NCBI RefSeq assembly: GCF_025264625.1
Contig: NZ_CP093313.1
Location: 4,712,001-4,776,000 of the forward strand
DNA: 64,000 nt
Source of the DNA: Occallatibacter riparius
Lineage (GTDB): Bacteria > Acidobacteriota > Terriglobia > Terriglobales > Acidobacteriaceae
Direction of reading: 5' to 3'
Part shown: piece by piece, positions 1-7,766 of the stretch
Position numbering within the stretch: position 1 is the stretch's first letter
Layout of the letters: each line of letters begins with the position of its first letter
The notes under the pieces: generated by a model
Seen by the model: only the letters and a program-made list of their open reading frames with translations
What the model was told of the DNA's origin: nothing
Databases searched by the model: none
Translations under genes and position numbers: made by a program

Positions 1-1264
1 TGGCGATGCAGTGGATGGCCTCATCGGCCCCGGGGCCAATCAGTGTGGCGCCCAGGATGTGCTGTGTATGCTCGTCTACCAGGATCTTGATGAACCCGAA
101 GGTCTCGCCTTTCTCGATCGCCCGCGACACGCGGGTCATGGCGCGCTTGCCGATCAACGCGCGAATGCCGCGTTCCCGGACTTCATGCTCGCGCAGCCCG
201 ACATGGGCGAGCGGCGGATCGGTGAAGAGCGCGTAGATGGGCAGGCGGTCCGAGAGGCTGCGCGCAGCTCCGTTGAGCAGGTTGTCCGCGACGATCTCAT
301 AGTCGTTGTAGGCGGTGTGGGTGAAGGCAGCGCGTCCGTTGCAGTCGCCAAGCGCGAAGATGTTGTGAACGTTGGTGCGGAGCTGCTCGTCGACGGGAAT
401 GTAGCCGCGATCGTCGGTGTGAACGCCGGCGACGGCGAGGTTAAGGTCGTGCGTGTTGGGCGCGCGGCCAATGGCGAGCAGCACGTGCGAGGCCTCGATG
501 TGCGGGGCCCGCTCGTCGCACTTGATGCCGACGTGAATGCTGCCCTCACTCTGCTCGAGATGGATGCATGTGGCGTTGACGGCGATGTCGATGCCTTCCG
601 CTTTGAATACCTCGTGGATAACCGCAGAGGCGTCTTCGTCTTCGCGTGGCGCGAGGCGCCCATGCATGTCGAGGATGGTGACTTCAGAGCCGAAGCGGCG
701 AAACATCTGCGCAAACTCGCAGCCGACGTATCCACCGCCCACGACGGCGAGGTGACGCGGCAGTTCTTCAAGTTCGAGGATGGACGTGCTGGTGAGGTAG
801 GGCACGGTGCCGATGCCTGGCATGTCGGGTATGAGCGGCCGCGCGCCGACGTTGAGGAAGATCTGATCGGCTTCGAGAATGTCGTCGCCAACACGCAAGG
901 AGCGGGGCGATTCGAATGCGGCGTGGCCTTGAATGACCGTGCAGTTCTCGGTGCCGCGCAGCCATTTCTCCACTCCGGAGCGGGAGCGCTCGACGACCGC
1001 GTTCTTGCGTGCTTTGACGGCGCGCAGGTCGACCCGGACGTCGCCCGCGGTGAAGCCGAAATCGGGGCCGCGGCGGGCGAGGTGAGCGGCGTGAGCGCTG
1101 GCCACCATTGTCTTGGTGGGCGTGCAGCCGGTGTTCACGCAGGTCCCGCCGAAGAGGTGCCGCTCGACCAGGGCTACTTTCTGTCCACCGGTGGCGAGGC
1201 GGACGGCAAGAGACGGGCCGGCCTGGCCTGCTCCAACGACAATGGCGTCAAAGGATTGCTTCAT
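1..1264 (-). CDS. FAD-dependent pyridine nucleotide-disulfide oxidoreductase (partial, C-terminus outside window)
   Basis: The frame runs from an ATG at 1264 leftward off the window edge, giving 421 codons. The N-terminus carries a Rossmann FAD motif (VVGAGQAGPSLAVRLA), followed by the redox-active disulfide GGTCVNTGCTPTK, which marks the family of mercuric reductase, dihydrolipoamide dehydrogenase and glutathione reductase. A second NAD(P)-binding motif (VVGGGYVGCEFAQMF) and the FAD contact ALGDCNG follow, and the dimerisation domain begins before the edge. The family transfers electrons from NAD(P)H through FAD to a disulfide or metal substrate in the cytoplasm. There are no mer genes next to it, so mercury reduction is not supported and the substrate is unknown. 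It is the last gene before a redox membrane operon on the same strand. Confidence 0.9.
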   Translation of the reverse strand, partial: MKQSFDAIVVGAGQAGPSLAVRLATGGQKVALVERHLFGGTCVNTGCTPTKTMVASAHAAHLARRGPDFGFTAGDVRVDLRAVKARKNAVVERSRSGVEKWLRGTENCTVIQGHAAFESPRSLRVGDDILEADQIFLNVGARPLIPDMPGIGTVPYLTSTSILELEELPRHLAVVGGGYVGCEFAQMFRRFGSEVTILDMHGRLAPREDEDASAVIHEVFKAEGIDIAVNATCIHLEQSEGSIHVGIKCDERAPHIEASHVLLAIGRAPNTHDLNLAVAGVHTDDRGYIPVDEQLRTNVHNIFALGDCNGRAAFTHTAYNDYEIVADNLLNGAARSLSDRLPIYALFTDPPLAHVGLREHEVRERGIRALIGKRAMTRVSRAIEKGETFGFIKILVDEHTQHILGATLIGPGADEAIHCIA

Positions 1265-1336
1265 GTGTGGCCTCGCGGGGAATGGGGATAGGGCCAAGGA
1301 GAATCGTAATTGATCAGGCGAAACCGAGCACTTGCG

Positions 1337-1837
1337 CTATTTGCGGTCAGCGAGGGGAATACGGACGAGGATAGCGTCATCTACGCGAACGATGAGCGAG
1401 GAGAAGCGTGGCTTGCCGACGTTGTCGAGCGCGAGATAGTGCGGATTCTGCGGCTCGACGATGACGCGGAGCGGAGCTTTGGGATCGCGAGGGACGTCGA
1501 AGTTGACAACGACGTCAGGACGGCCGTCGCCGTCGATGTCGACCATATCGGAGATGCGCGCGGGCAGGGCTTTGGCGGGTTTCCAGTCAAGCTGCACGTA
1601 GGGCTTTTCGCTCTGGAACATGTGCGTGGAGACTTCGCGATGGACCTGGATGGCGTAGGCGCCCATGGGGATTGCACGCACTGCAGGACCGCCGGTGATG
1701 ACTTCGTCGATTTGCAGCGGTAGCGCAGCCACGCCGCGGCTGAAAAAGCCGCTGAGCCAGAACGGTGTGAGTATCGCCAGAACAAGAGTCAGGGTGGCTC
1801 CGGTGTAGCCGAGAACGGCGCGCGGTTTCATAAGCAT
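1337..1837 (-). CDS. small membrane-anchored protein of unknown function, last gene of redox operon
   Basis: The protein has 166 residues. The ATG at 1837 lies one base after the stop of the upstream polyferredoxin gene, and a second ATG at 1831 is also possible. A longer reading frame upstream merely overlaps the neighbour. One hydrophobic segment near residues 10-30 should anchor it or act as a signal. The rest is predicted to be outside the cytoplasm, with an Asp-rich loop DIDGDGRPDVVVNFD like the calcium-binding turns of FG-GAP/VCBS repeats. I do not recognise the family. Its position implies a role with the polyferredoxin and DsbD-like proteins, which is inference only. Confidence 0.7.
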   Translation of the reverse strand: MLMKPRAVLGYTGATLTLVLAILTPFWLSGFFSRGVAALPLQIDEVITGGPAVRAIPMGAYAIQVHREVSTHMFQSEKPYVQLDWKPAKALPARISDMVDIDGDGRPDVVVNFDVPRDPKAPLRVIVEPQNPHYLALDNVGKPRFSSLIVRVDDAILVRIPLADRK

Positions 1838-1838
1838 C

Positions 1839-3023
1839 TCAACCTCGCAGGACCAAGTGAAGGATGGTGTAGAGTCCGGCGGCGATGATGGTTCCGCCAA
1901 ACATGGTGGCGAGGGCCCAGGCCGAGTAGAGAAACATCAGGCGGGCGCGTTCGGGATTGGCGTCAGAGCCGGTTCCTTTGATGTGGAAGCTGACGGCATG
2001 CCGCGGGCAGGCATCCACGCACGCTCCGCACTTCATGCAACTCATCAGAGCTTCGCCGCGGTCGATGGCTTCGTCAGTGATGGACAAATTGGGGCAGGCA
2101 TTCTTGCAGAGCAAGCACGGCCGGCAGCGGGTGCGGTCGATCTTCACCGTGAAGAAGCTGATCTTGTTGAACAGCGATTGAAATGCCCCGAACGGGCACC
2201 AGAAGGCGCACTGCGTGCGCTTCTTGGTGAGCCAGGGAAGAACGATGACGAGTCCAGCGAAGAGCAGGATGAAGATGATGTTCTGGATGAGGCCGAGAAG
2301 ATTGCGGGCGGCGATGTACTCAGTGACAGCTTTGAAGGGGCAGAACCAGACGCAGTAGGCCGGCTCAAAAAACGCCAGTGAAAGCAGCACGATGGTGAGC
2401 AGCACCGCCCAGGGAACGAAGCGCCAGCGCTTGTCGATGTGGCGGATGCGGGGTTTGGCGGGGATGGCCGCGACTCCCTCTTCAATTCCGCCGAAGAAGC
2501 AGGCATAGCTGCACCAGGCTTTGCCGAGCACGATGGCGAAAGCCAGCCACAGCCCGACCATTACGGCGATGCCTGCGCCGGATGCGCCTCCGCCGGCGGC
2601 AAGCGAGCCCGGGAACGGAACGGATCGCGTGAGCGCCGCGGGAAGAATCATGGTGGGGATGGGCATGAAGCAGAACGGAGTACGGCCGGCGATCATCTCT
2701 TCCATCGGGATCCCCATGGAGCCGCGCACCACGATGAGGTTATGGATGAATTCGACCGGGAAGAGCACCCCGAGAGCGACGAAGAAAGCGCGACGCCAGC
2801 GGTAGGTGGTGCGGGTGCGCATCATCGCGAAGAAGAGCGCGGTCATGAAGAGCGCTGTGATGGAGGCGGCGATGAAATAGGCGCGGTTGGTTCCTGTGCC
2901 GGGACGAAGGAGCATCAGCAGCGACCAGAGAAGGATCGGCGCAGTGAGCAGCAGGGAGCGGCCGAGGCTTCGGGGGGTGGGCGCGAGGCGGGAGGCGATG
3001 GGTGGGTGCGTGCTAGTTGCCAT
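1839..3023 (-). CDS. membrane polyferredoxin, 4Fe-4S binding protein (NosR/NapH/CcoG-like)
   Basis: The 394-residue protein has about six or seven hydrophobic helices. Two classical 4Fe-4S motifs, CRPCLLCKNACP and CMKCGACVDACP, lie near residues 295-345. Additional paired cysteines occur at membrane boundaries (CSYACFFGG, CVWFCPFK, CAFWCPFGAF), the arrangement typical of NapH/NosR/CcoG-type electron-transfer proteins. The likely role is moving electrons across or along the inner membrane. The start ATG at 3023 overlaps the last 11 bases of the upstream DsbD-like gene, so the two are probably translationally coupled. No nap, nos or cco genes are nearby, so its partner is not a standard one. 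Confidence 0.88.
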   Translation of the reverse strand: MATSTHPPIASRLAPTPRSLGRSLLLTAPILLWSLLMLLRPGTGTNRAYFIAASITALFMTALFFAMMRTRTTYRWRRAFFVALGVLFPVEFIHNLIVVRGSMGIPMEEMIAGRTPFCFMPIPTMILPAALTRSVPFPGSLAAGGGASGAGIAVMVGLWLAFAIVLGKAWCSYACFFGGIEEGVAAIPAKPRIRHIDKRWRFVPWAVLLTIVLLSLAFFEPAYCVWFCPFKAVTEYIAARNLLGLIQNIIFILLFAGLVIVLPWLTKKRTQCAFWCPFGAFQSLFNKISFFTVKIDRTRCRPCLLCKNACPNLSITDEAIDRGEALMSCMKCGACVDACPRHAVSFHIKGTGSDANPERARLMFLYSAWALATMFGGTIIAAGLYTILHLVLRG

Positions 3024-3783
3024 AGACTCTTACTCCGGCGAAGAAGGCGATTCCCAGGAAGAGATAGTAGAGGGCGACGAGAGCCATGGTGATGCGCGCC
3101 ACGGTCACGACGGCTTCATTGCGTGCGACGCATCCGATTGCGGTGAAGGGAATGAACCAGACCGAGGTTCCGAGGAAGAAGAGCGCGAAGAAGGCGAGGG
3201 CTTGGAGCATGCTGGCTGATTGCGCGGCGCGGATCCCGGCGGCGATGAAGGGCGGACAGAGGTTGAGGCCCGTGAGGAGTCCAAGTGCGGCTGGACCCGC
3301 AATTCGCCCGGCCACGCGCTGAGGTGCCGGATCGCCGATCTGAACCAGCTTGGAGGCGGCGCAGGCGTGCACGGGAGCGAAGTGGCTCGACCACGCGTAC
3401 CAGAGCAGGACGACGGCTAGAAGCGTATACACCGCCGCCGTGAGAGTGAGGCGAGCGGCGACCGAAATCGAGATGAGGGCGCCGAGCTGCCACGCGATGG
3501 CTGCGAAGAGCAAATAGCCGGTGAGGCGGGCGGCGAGGAAGACGGTGAGGTAGTTGGCTGCGGGGCGGATTCCGCGGTTGCCGGCGAGGAGTGTGGGAAC
3601 GAGCACAGGTCCGCAGGCAGCCAGGCACACCGGGCCGGAGGCGATGCCGAGGGCTACGGCTTCGCCGCAGAGCGCGACTCCGCTTGCGTTTGACACGACA
3701 GACCCTAATAGCACCAGGGAACTTGCTGGGTCTGTGACTGGCAATACGTACGCGTGTGTCGAGACCTTGAGCGAGTGCACCAT
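3013..3783 (-). CDS. DsbD/CcdA-like or TauE/SafE-like membrane protein
   Basis: The 256-residue protein has about six hydrophobic helices. Two membrane-embedded cysteine motifs, SGPVCLAACGP near residue 45 and TGLNLCPPF near residue 165, match the pattern of DsbD/CcdA-type thiol transporters and the related UreH/TauE-like group. I chose the ATG at 3783 because everything farther upstream in this frame is antisense to the divergent peptidase gene. It heads an operon with a polyferredoxin and a small anchored protein, suggesting reductant transfer across the inner membrane. Assignment to one transporter subfamily would need a profile search. Confidence 0.8.
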   Translation of the reverse strand: MVHSLKVSTHAYVLPVTDPASSLVLLGSVVSNASGVALCGEAVALGIASGPVCLAACGPVLVPTLLAGNRGIRPAANYLTVFLAARLTGYLLFAAIAWQLGALISISVAARLTLTAAVYTLLAVVLLWYAWSSHFAPVHACAASKLVQIGDPAPQRVAGRIAGPAALGLLTGLNLCPPFIAAGIRAAQSASMLQALAFFALFFLGTSVWFIPFTAIGCVARNEAVVTVARITMALVALYYLFLGIAFFAGVRVYGN

Positions 3784-3860
3784 TGCTGTGGGATCGCGCA
3801 GCGACACCCGGGAGCGAGCGCCTATACTTTCTTTTTGGTTGTTGATTGCGAGGAGCCTGA

Positions 3861-5237
3861 ATGTCGTCAGCTGCAGTTGCCTTTGCGCGCGAAAACCATG
3901 CGCGATTCCTGGATGAGTTGAAGAGTTTGTTGCGGATTCCGTCGATTTCGACGCTGCCGGAGCACGCCGGCGATTGCCGCAAAGCCGCGGAGACGTTGGC
4001 CGCGGAGTTCCGGCGGATTGGGATGGAGAATGTGAGGCTCGTCGAGACCGCGCACGAGGGCGGGCACCCGATGGTCTATGCCGATTGGTTGCATGCGGCG
4101 GGCAAGCCGACGGTGCTGGTCTATGGGCACTACGATGTGCAGCCGGTAGATCCGATCGATGAGTGGCTCTCACCACCATTCGAACCGACTGAGCGGGATG
4201 GGAATGTGTACGCGCGCGGCGCGGTGGACGACAAGGGTCAGGTTTGGATGCAGGTGAAGGCGCTTGAGAGTCTGCTGGCAACGGGCGGACTACCGTTGAA
4301 TGTGCGGGTGTTGCTCGAAGGCGAGGAAGAGGTTGGCGGCGAGGGCATTGCGGAGTACGTCGCGTCAAAGCCTGCCGATCTGAAGGCGGACTTCGCGCTG
4401 GTGAGCGATACCGAGATGTTCGCGCCTGACTTGCCCACTCTGTGCGTGGGACTGCGCGGCATGATCTATACCGAGCTTGAGGTGAAGGGCGCGAAGACCG
4501 ATCTGCACTCCGGCATGTACGGCGGCGCGGCGCCGAATCCTTTCATGGCGCTGGCGCACATCCTCGCGAAGCTGAAGGACGAGAACGGGCGCATTCTGAT
4601 TCCGGGCTTCTATGACGATGTGCTGCCGCCGAGCAAGGAAGAGCTTGCGGCGTGGAGGAGCCTGCCGTTCGACGAGGAGCACTATCGCCAGACCGAGGTG
4701 GGCTCGAAGACACTTGTAGGCGAAGAAGGCTATAGCGTCCTGGAGCGCACGTGGGCGCGGCCGACCCTGGAAGTGCATGGTATGCCGGGCGGATTTACGG
4801 GCGCTGGCGCGAAGACGGTGATTCCGGCGAAGGCGCTGGCGAAGGTCTCGATGCGCCTGGTGCCGAACATGACGCCGGCGAAAGCGTTTGAGCAGTACAA
4901 GGCGTATGTCGAAAAGATCGCGCCCGCAGGTGTAGATGTGACGGTTCGGCTGATTCACCAGGGCGATGCGTGTCTCATTCCGGTCAATAACAAGTACATC
5001 CAGGCAAGTGTGCGCGCCATGCACGAGGTTTGGGGCAAGGACACTGTGTTCATCCGTTCCGGAGGGTCGATTCCGATTGTGGGTGATTTCGACCGGCACC
5101 TTGGATTGTCGAGCGTGATGATGGGATTCGGCCTCCCCGATGACAATCTGCATGCGCCAAATGAGAAGTTCAATCTGAAGAACTTCCGGCTGGGGATCGA
5201 GTCGCTGATTCGCTTCCTGGAAGAAGCCGCGGCTTGA
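3861..5237 (+). CDS. M20 family metallopeptidase, dipeptidase type
   Basis: The 458-residue length suits the M20 dipeptidase/carboxypeptidase group (ArgE/DapE/ACY1/CPG2). The first metal-site motif GHYDVQP is at residues 89-95. The bridging aspartate lies in GAVDDKG near residue 123, the catalytic glutamates in LLEGEEEVGG near residues 151-160, and a further metal ligand in LVSDTEM. A dimerisation insert follows between the metal-binding segments. There is no signal peptide, so it should act in the cytoplasm, hydrolysing small peptides or N-acyl amino acids. It is transcribed divergently from the DsbD-like operon. The exact substrate cannot be read from the sequence. Confidence 0.92.
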   Translation: MSSAAVAFARENHARFLDELKSLLRIPSISTLPEHAGDCRKAAETLAAEFRRIGMENVRLVETAHEGGHPMVYADWLHAAGKPTVLVYGHYDVQPVDPIDEWLSPPFEPTERDGNVYARGAVDDKGQVWMQVKALESLLATGGLPLNVRVLLEGEEEVGGEGIAEYVASKPADLKADFALVSDTEMFAPDLPTLCVGLRGMIYTELEVKGAKTDLHSGMYGGAAPNPFMALAHILAKLKDENGRILIPGFYDDVLPPSKEELAAWRSLPFDEEHYRQTEVGSKTLVGEEGYSVLERTWARPTLEVHGMPGGFTGAGAKTVIPAKALAKVSMRLVPNMTPAKAFEQYKAYVEKIAPAGVDVTVRLIHQGDACLIPVNNKYIQASVRAMHEVWGKDTVFIRSGGSIPIVGDFDRHLGLSSVMMGFGLPDDNLHAPNEKFNLKNFRLGIESLIRFLEEAAA

Positions 5238-5256
5238 GCATTACCTGCGGTGCGGC

Positions 5257-5871
5257 GTGAGTGCGCTATTGTCGGCCGAAGGGTTCGTACTGGCGGGCGG
5301 CCAGTCGAGCCGCATGGGCCGGGACAAGGCTCTCCTCGAACTGGCCGGAAAGCCGCTCATTTTCAGGGCGCTAAACACGCTGCGGAGTGCGGGTCTGCTC
5401 GCGAAGATTGCGGGTGCAAAGGCAGACTTGAGCCCTTTTTCATCGGTAGTTCCGGATGAGATTACGGATGCGGGGCCGCTGGGTGGTATCTGCTCGGCGC
5501 TCGAAGTCGCGGAAGCCGACCTGATCGCGTTCTTGCCGGTCGACCTGCCGTTGATTCCTGCATCGCTGATTCGAATCCTGATCGAAGATGCAGGTCTGAC
5601 TGGTGTGGCGGTGACGGTGCCTTCGCTGAACGGATTTGCCCAGACTTTTCCAGCGGTGGTGCGGCGGGAGGCGTCGCGCGTATTAAGGGCGGAACTGGAG
5701 GCCGGGCGCTTAGGCGTGTTCGCGGCGTTCCGTTCGTTGGGTGTGCGAGTTGTGCCGGTGGAGTTCGTCCCACTGAGCGATGAGCACGGCTGGCCTGCAT
5801 ATCGCTGGTTCTGGAATGTGAATACGCCGGAAGACCTCGCCAGAGTGGAATCTGCTTTGAGCGCCGGCTGA
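5257..5871 (+). CDS. mobA: molybdenum cofactor guanylyltransferase
   Basis: The 204-residue protein starts with the nucleotidyltransferase signature VLAGGQSSRMGRDKALLEL at residues 10-28. An acidic metal-binding segment FLPVDLPLIP follows near residue 89 and a C-terminal NVNTPEDL motif near residue 190; all three are hallmarks of MobA. MobA attaches GMP to molybdopterin to form the bis-MGD cofactor. The start is a GTG at 5257, only 19 bases after the peptidase stop, which suggests co-transcription. No other molybdenum cofactor gene is visible in the window. Confidence 0.9.
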   Translation: MSALLSAEGFVLAGGQSSRMGRDKALLELAGKPLIFRALNTLRSAGLLAKIAGAKADLSPFSSVVPDEITDAGPLGGICSALEVAEADLIAFLPVDLPLIPASLIRILIEDAGLTGVAVTVPSLNGFAQTFPAVVRREASRVLRAELEAGRLGVFAAFRSLGVRVVPVEFVPLSDEHGWPAYRWFWNVNTPEDLARVESALSAG

Positions 5872-5908
5872 GGCTCTCATAGGTGTTCGCGTAAGCTGAA
5901 ACATAGGG

Positions 5909-6715
5909 ATGTCAGATCTGGTCAATTCGGGGAATGGGCTGAAAGCGCGCGCGGCGGAGGTCGCCGAGCCGGTCATCGTGTTCGAGAACGTCTTTATTTC
6001 GTTCAGCGGACGGCCGGTCCTGGAAGACGTGAGCTATCACGTCGGAAAGGGGCAGACGCTTTGCATCCTGGGCCGTAGCGGCGTGGGGAAATCGGTTTCG
6101 TTGCGGGTTTTGATGGGGTTTCTGAAGCCCGACGCGGGTTCGGTGCGGGTAGAAGGGCAGGAGATCACAGACCTGAGTGAGACGGAGATGAATGCGCTCC
6201 GCCGCCGGATCACAATGGTTTTCCAGAACGGCGCGCTGTTCGACTCGCTGACGGTGCGCGAGAACGTGGCGTTCCCGCTGCGAGAGCAGGGGGGCCTGGA
6301 AGAAGACCAGATCATGCAGGTGGTTGACCGGCTGTTGGATCTGGTGGGTGCATCGGATGTGGAGGGGCTGCTGCCGGCAAGCCTGTCAACGGGGCGCAGG
6401 CGTGCTGTGGCGATAGCCCGGGCGCTGGCGGCGCAGCCGGAGATCGTGCTCTACGACGAGCCGACCACGATGGTTGATCCGCTGATTGCGCGGCGGCTCG
6501 GCAGCATTATTCAGCGGCTAAAGAGCCAGCTTGGATACACCAGCATTGTGGTAACTCATGATATGCGGTTCGCGGAGCGGTTGGCGGACCTGGTGCTGTT
6601 CCTGCACCAGGGCAAGGCGCACTTCTTCGGACCGCTGAAGGCGTTCATGGAATCTCAGGATGAAGCAATCCAGCAATTTTTGACGCTCGATGCTTACGAA
6701 CTGCCCATGGATTGA
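5909..6715 (+). CDS. ABC transporter ATP-binding protein, MlaF/Ttg2A-like
   Basis: The 268-residue single ATPase domain has Walker A GRSGVGKS, Q-loop MVFQNGALFDSLTVREN, Walker B IVLYDEPTT and H-loop VVTHDM. The FQNGALFDSLTVREN stretch is characteristic of MlaF, which powers phospholipid transport to or from the outer membrane with MlaE and MlaD. The signature motif is LSTGRRRAVAIARAL rather than the common LSGG, which is a notable variant. No permease (mlaE) or MCE-domain gene (mlaD) lies beside it, so its partners must be encoded elsewhere. The ATG follows mobA by 37 bases. Confidence 0.85.
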   Translation: MSDLVNSGNGLKARAAEVAEPVIVFENVFISFSGRPVLEDVSYHVGKGQTLCILGRSGVGKSVSLRVLMGFLKPDAGSVRVEGQEITDLSETEMNALRRRITMVFQNGALFDSLTVRENVAFPLREQGGLEEDQIMQVVDRLLDLVGASDVEGLLPASLSTGRRRAVAIARALAAQPEIVLYDEPTTMVDPLIARRLGSIIQRLKSQLGYTSIVVTHDMRFAERLADLVLFLHQGKAHFFGPLKAFMESQDEAIQQFLTLDAYELPMD

Positions 6716-7125
6716 GTAGCTTGCGAGCGAATTGACAGTCGTAACGAAGTTTTCACTTGAAAGCGCGGCACCCGGGGCGCGATCCTGTAGGTGCACTGAA
6801 CAGCAGTACAGAGAATCGCTCCGAAGCAATGGGCTCTTATATTGAAAGCGAGGAGCGCGGGATCTGCCTCTTTTGAACGTTTGATTTGTTCTCTTTGCTC
6901 CTTGGTGTGGGGACCCTCTTCTACGGATCGCGGATCTGGAACGATCGCGTCCCACATAAGCAACAAAGACCGGTGAGAAGAGCTTGGGCTATTTACTGCT
7001 GATCCTGCGTTGATGCCGGATCGGTTGACTTAGGTTGCGCCGGGCAAATCAGCCAGTGCTGTTCCTTGATCGCATGAAAAACGAACCAACGCGGCCGATG
7101 TCTTTGGCTGAAGCGAGTTGGGTAT
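6716..7125. other. intergenic region, no gene supported
   Basis: These 410 bases separate the MlaF-like gene from the sugar transferase. Open frames here are short, lack ribosome-binding sites and have no recognisable protein features. A TTGACT hexamer occurs near 7024, but no convincing -10 box follows at the right distance. I see no repeat or terminator with a T-run. Confidence 0.5.
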
Positions 7126-7737
7126 ATGGTTACGTCGAACTCATGGCAGAGAATCGTGGCGACGGTCAGTCCCGCGGAGTGGGCGCAGCAATCGCCGGAT
7201 GAGGCTTTCGGCGGTTATTCCGCGGGGGCAGCCAAACGTCTGCTTGATCTGAGCATGGCGGGATTGGGACTTGTAGTGCTATTCCCGCTGCTGGCGGTCA
7301 TCGCGCTTGCGGTGAAGCTGGATTCGCGAGGGTCCGCGTTATTCATCTCGCGGAGGCTTGGAAGGAACGGCCGCGTGTTCCAATGCTGGAAGTTCCGTAC
7401 CATGACGCAGGACGTGCAGGAGACGCGGCTGGGACTCTGGCTGCGCCGGCACGGGCTTGACGAACTACCACAGTTGATCAACGTGATCCGCGGTGAGATG
7501 AGCGTCGTGGGGCCAAAGCCGCTGATGGCATCGGAGTTCCCGAAGGAAACGGCATCTCGCTTGCGGCGGCTGCAGATGATGCCGGGAATGACCGGATTAT
7601 GGGCTGTATCGGATGCGGAGTCCTCTCCGCTTACACCCTACATCTCGCCCGATGATGTTTATCGCAGGAACTGGAGCATTTGGCTGGACGTGATAATCGT
7701 GGCTAGGAGCATGGGCGCGGCGGTGGTTGGCCATTAG
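7126..7737 (+). CDS. sugar phosphotransferase, initiating glycosyl-phosphate transferase (WcaJ/PglC-like)
   Basis: The 203-residue protein has an N-terminal KRLLDLSMAGLGL segment leading into one hydrophobic membrane stretch. The catalytic core of small polyprenol-phosphate phosphoglycosyl transferases follows: WKFRTM, LDELPQLINVIRGEMSVVGPKPL and PGMTGLWAVS (split here for length). These enzymes load the first sugar phosphate onto undecaprenyl phosphate to begin exopolysaccharide, O-antigen or glycoprotein glycan synthesis. It is the short, PglC-like size rather than the long WcaJ form. No other glycan-assembly genes sit next to it. Confidence 0.88.
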   Translation: MVTSNSWQRIVATVSPAEWAQQSPDEAFGGYSAGAAKRLLDLSMAGLGLVVLFPLLAVIALAVKLDSRGSALFISRRLGRNGRVFQCWKFRTMTQDVQETRLGLWLRRHGLDELPQLINVIRGEMSVVGPKPLMASEFPKETASRLRRLQMMPGMTGLWAVSDAESSPLTPYISPDDVYRRNWSIWLDVIIVARSMGAAVVGH

Positions 7738-7766
7738 GCTTCCGCCCCGGGATTTAGACTGGAAGC

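Noticed and set aside
11..1291. Long + strand open frame at the window start
   Set aside because: It is antisense to the oxidoreductase with clear FAD and disulfide motifs on the - strand; its own protein has no domain features.
3013..4368. 451-residue reading of the DsbD-like gene
   Set aside because: Its first 195 residues lie opposite the M20 peptidase gene and are Arg/Pro/Ser-rich shadow sequence; the ATG at 3783 is sufficient.
6694..6966. 90-residue - strand frame after the MlaF-like gene
   Set aside because: No ribosome-binding site, no domain or signal, and part overlaps the end of the ABC gene.
7075..7203. Short frame ATGAAAAACGAACC overlapping the sugar transferase start
   Set aside because: 42 codons, out of frame with the transferase and without supporting features.
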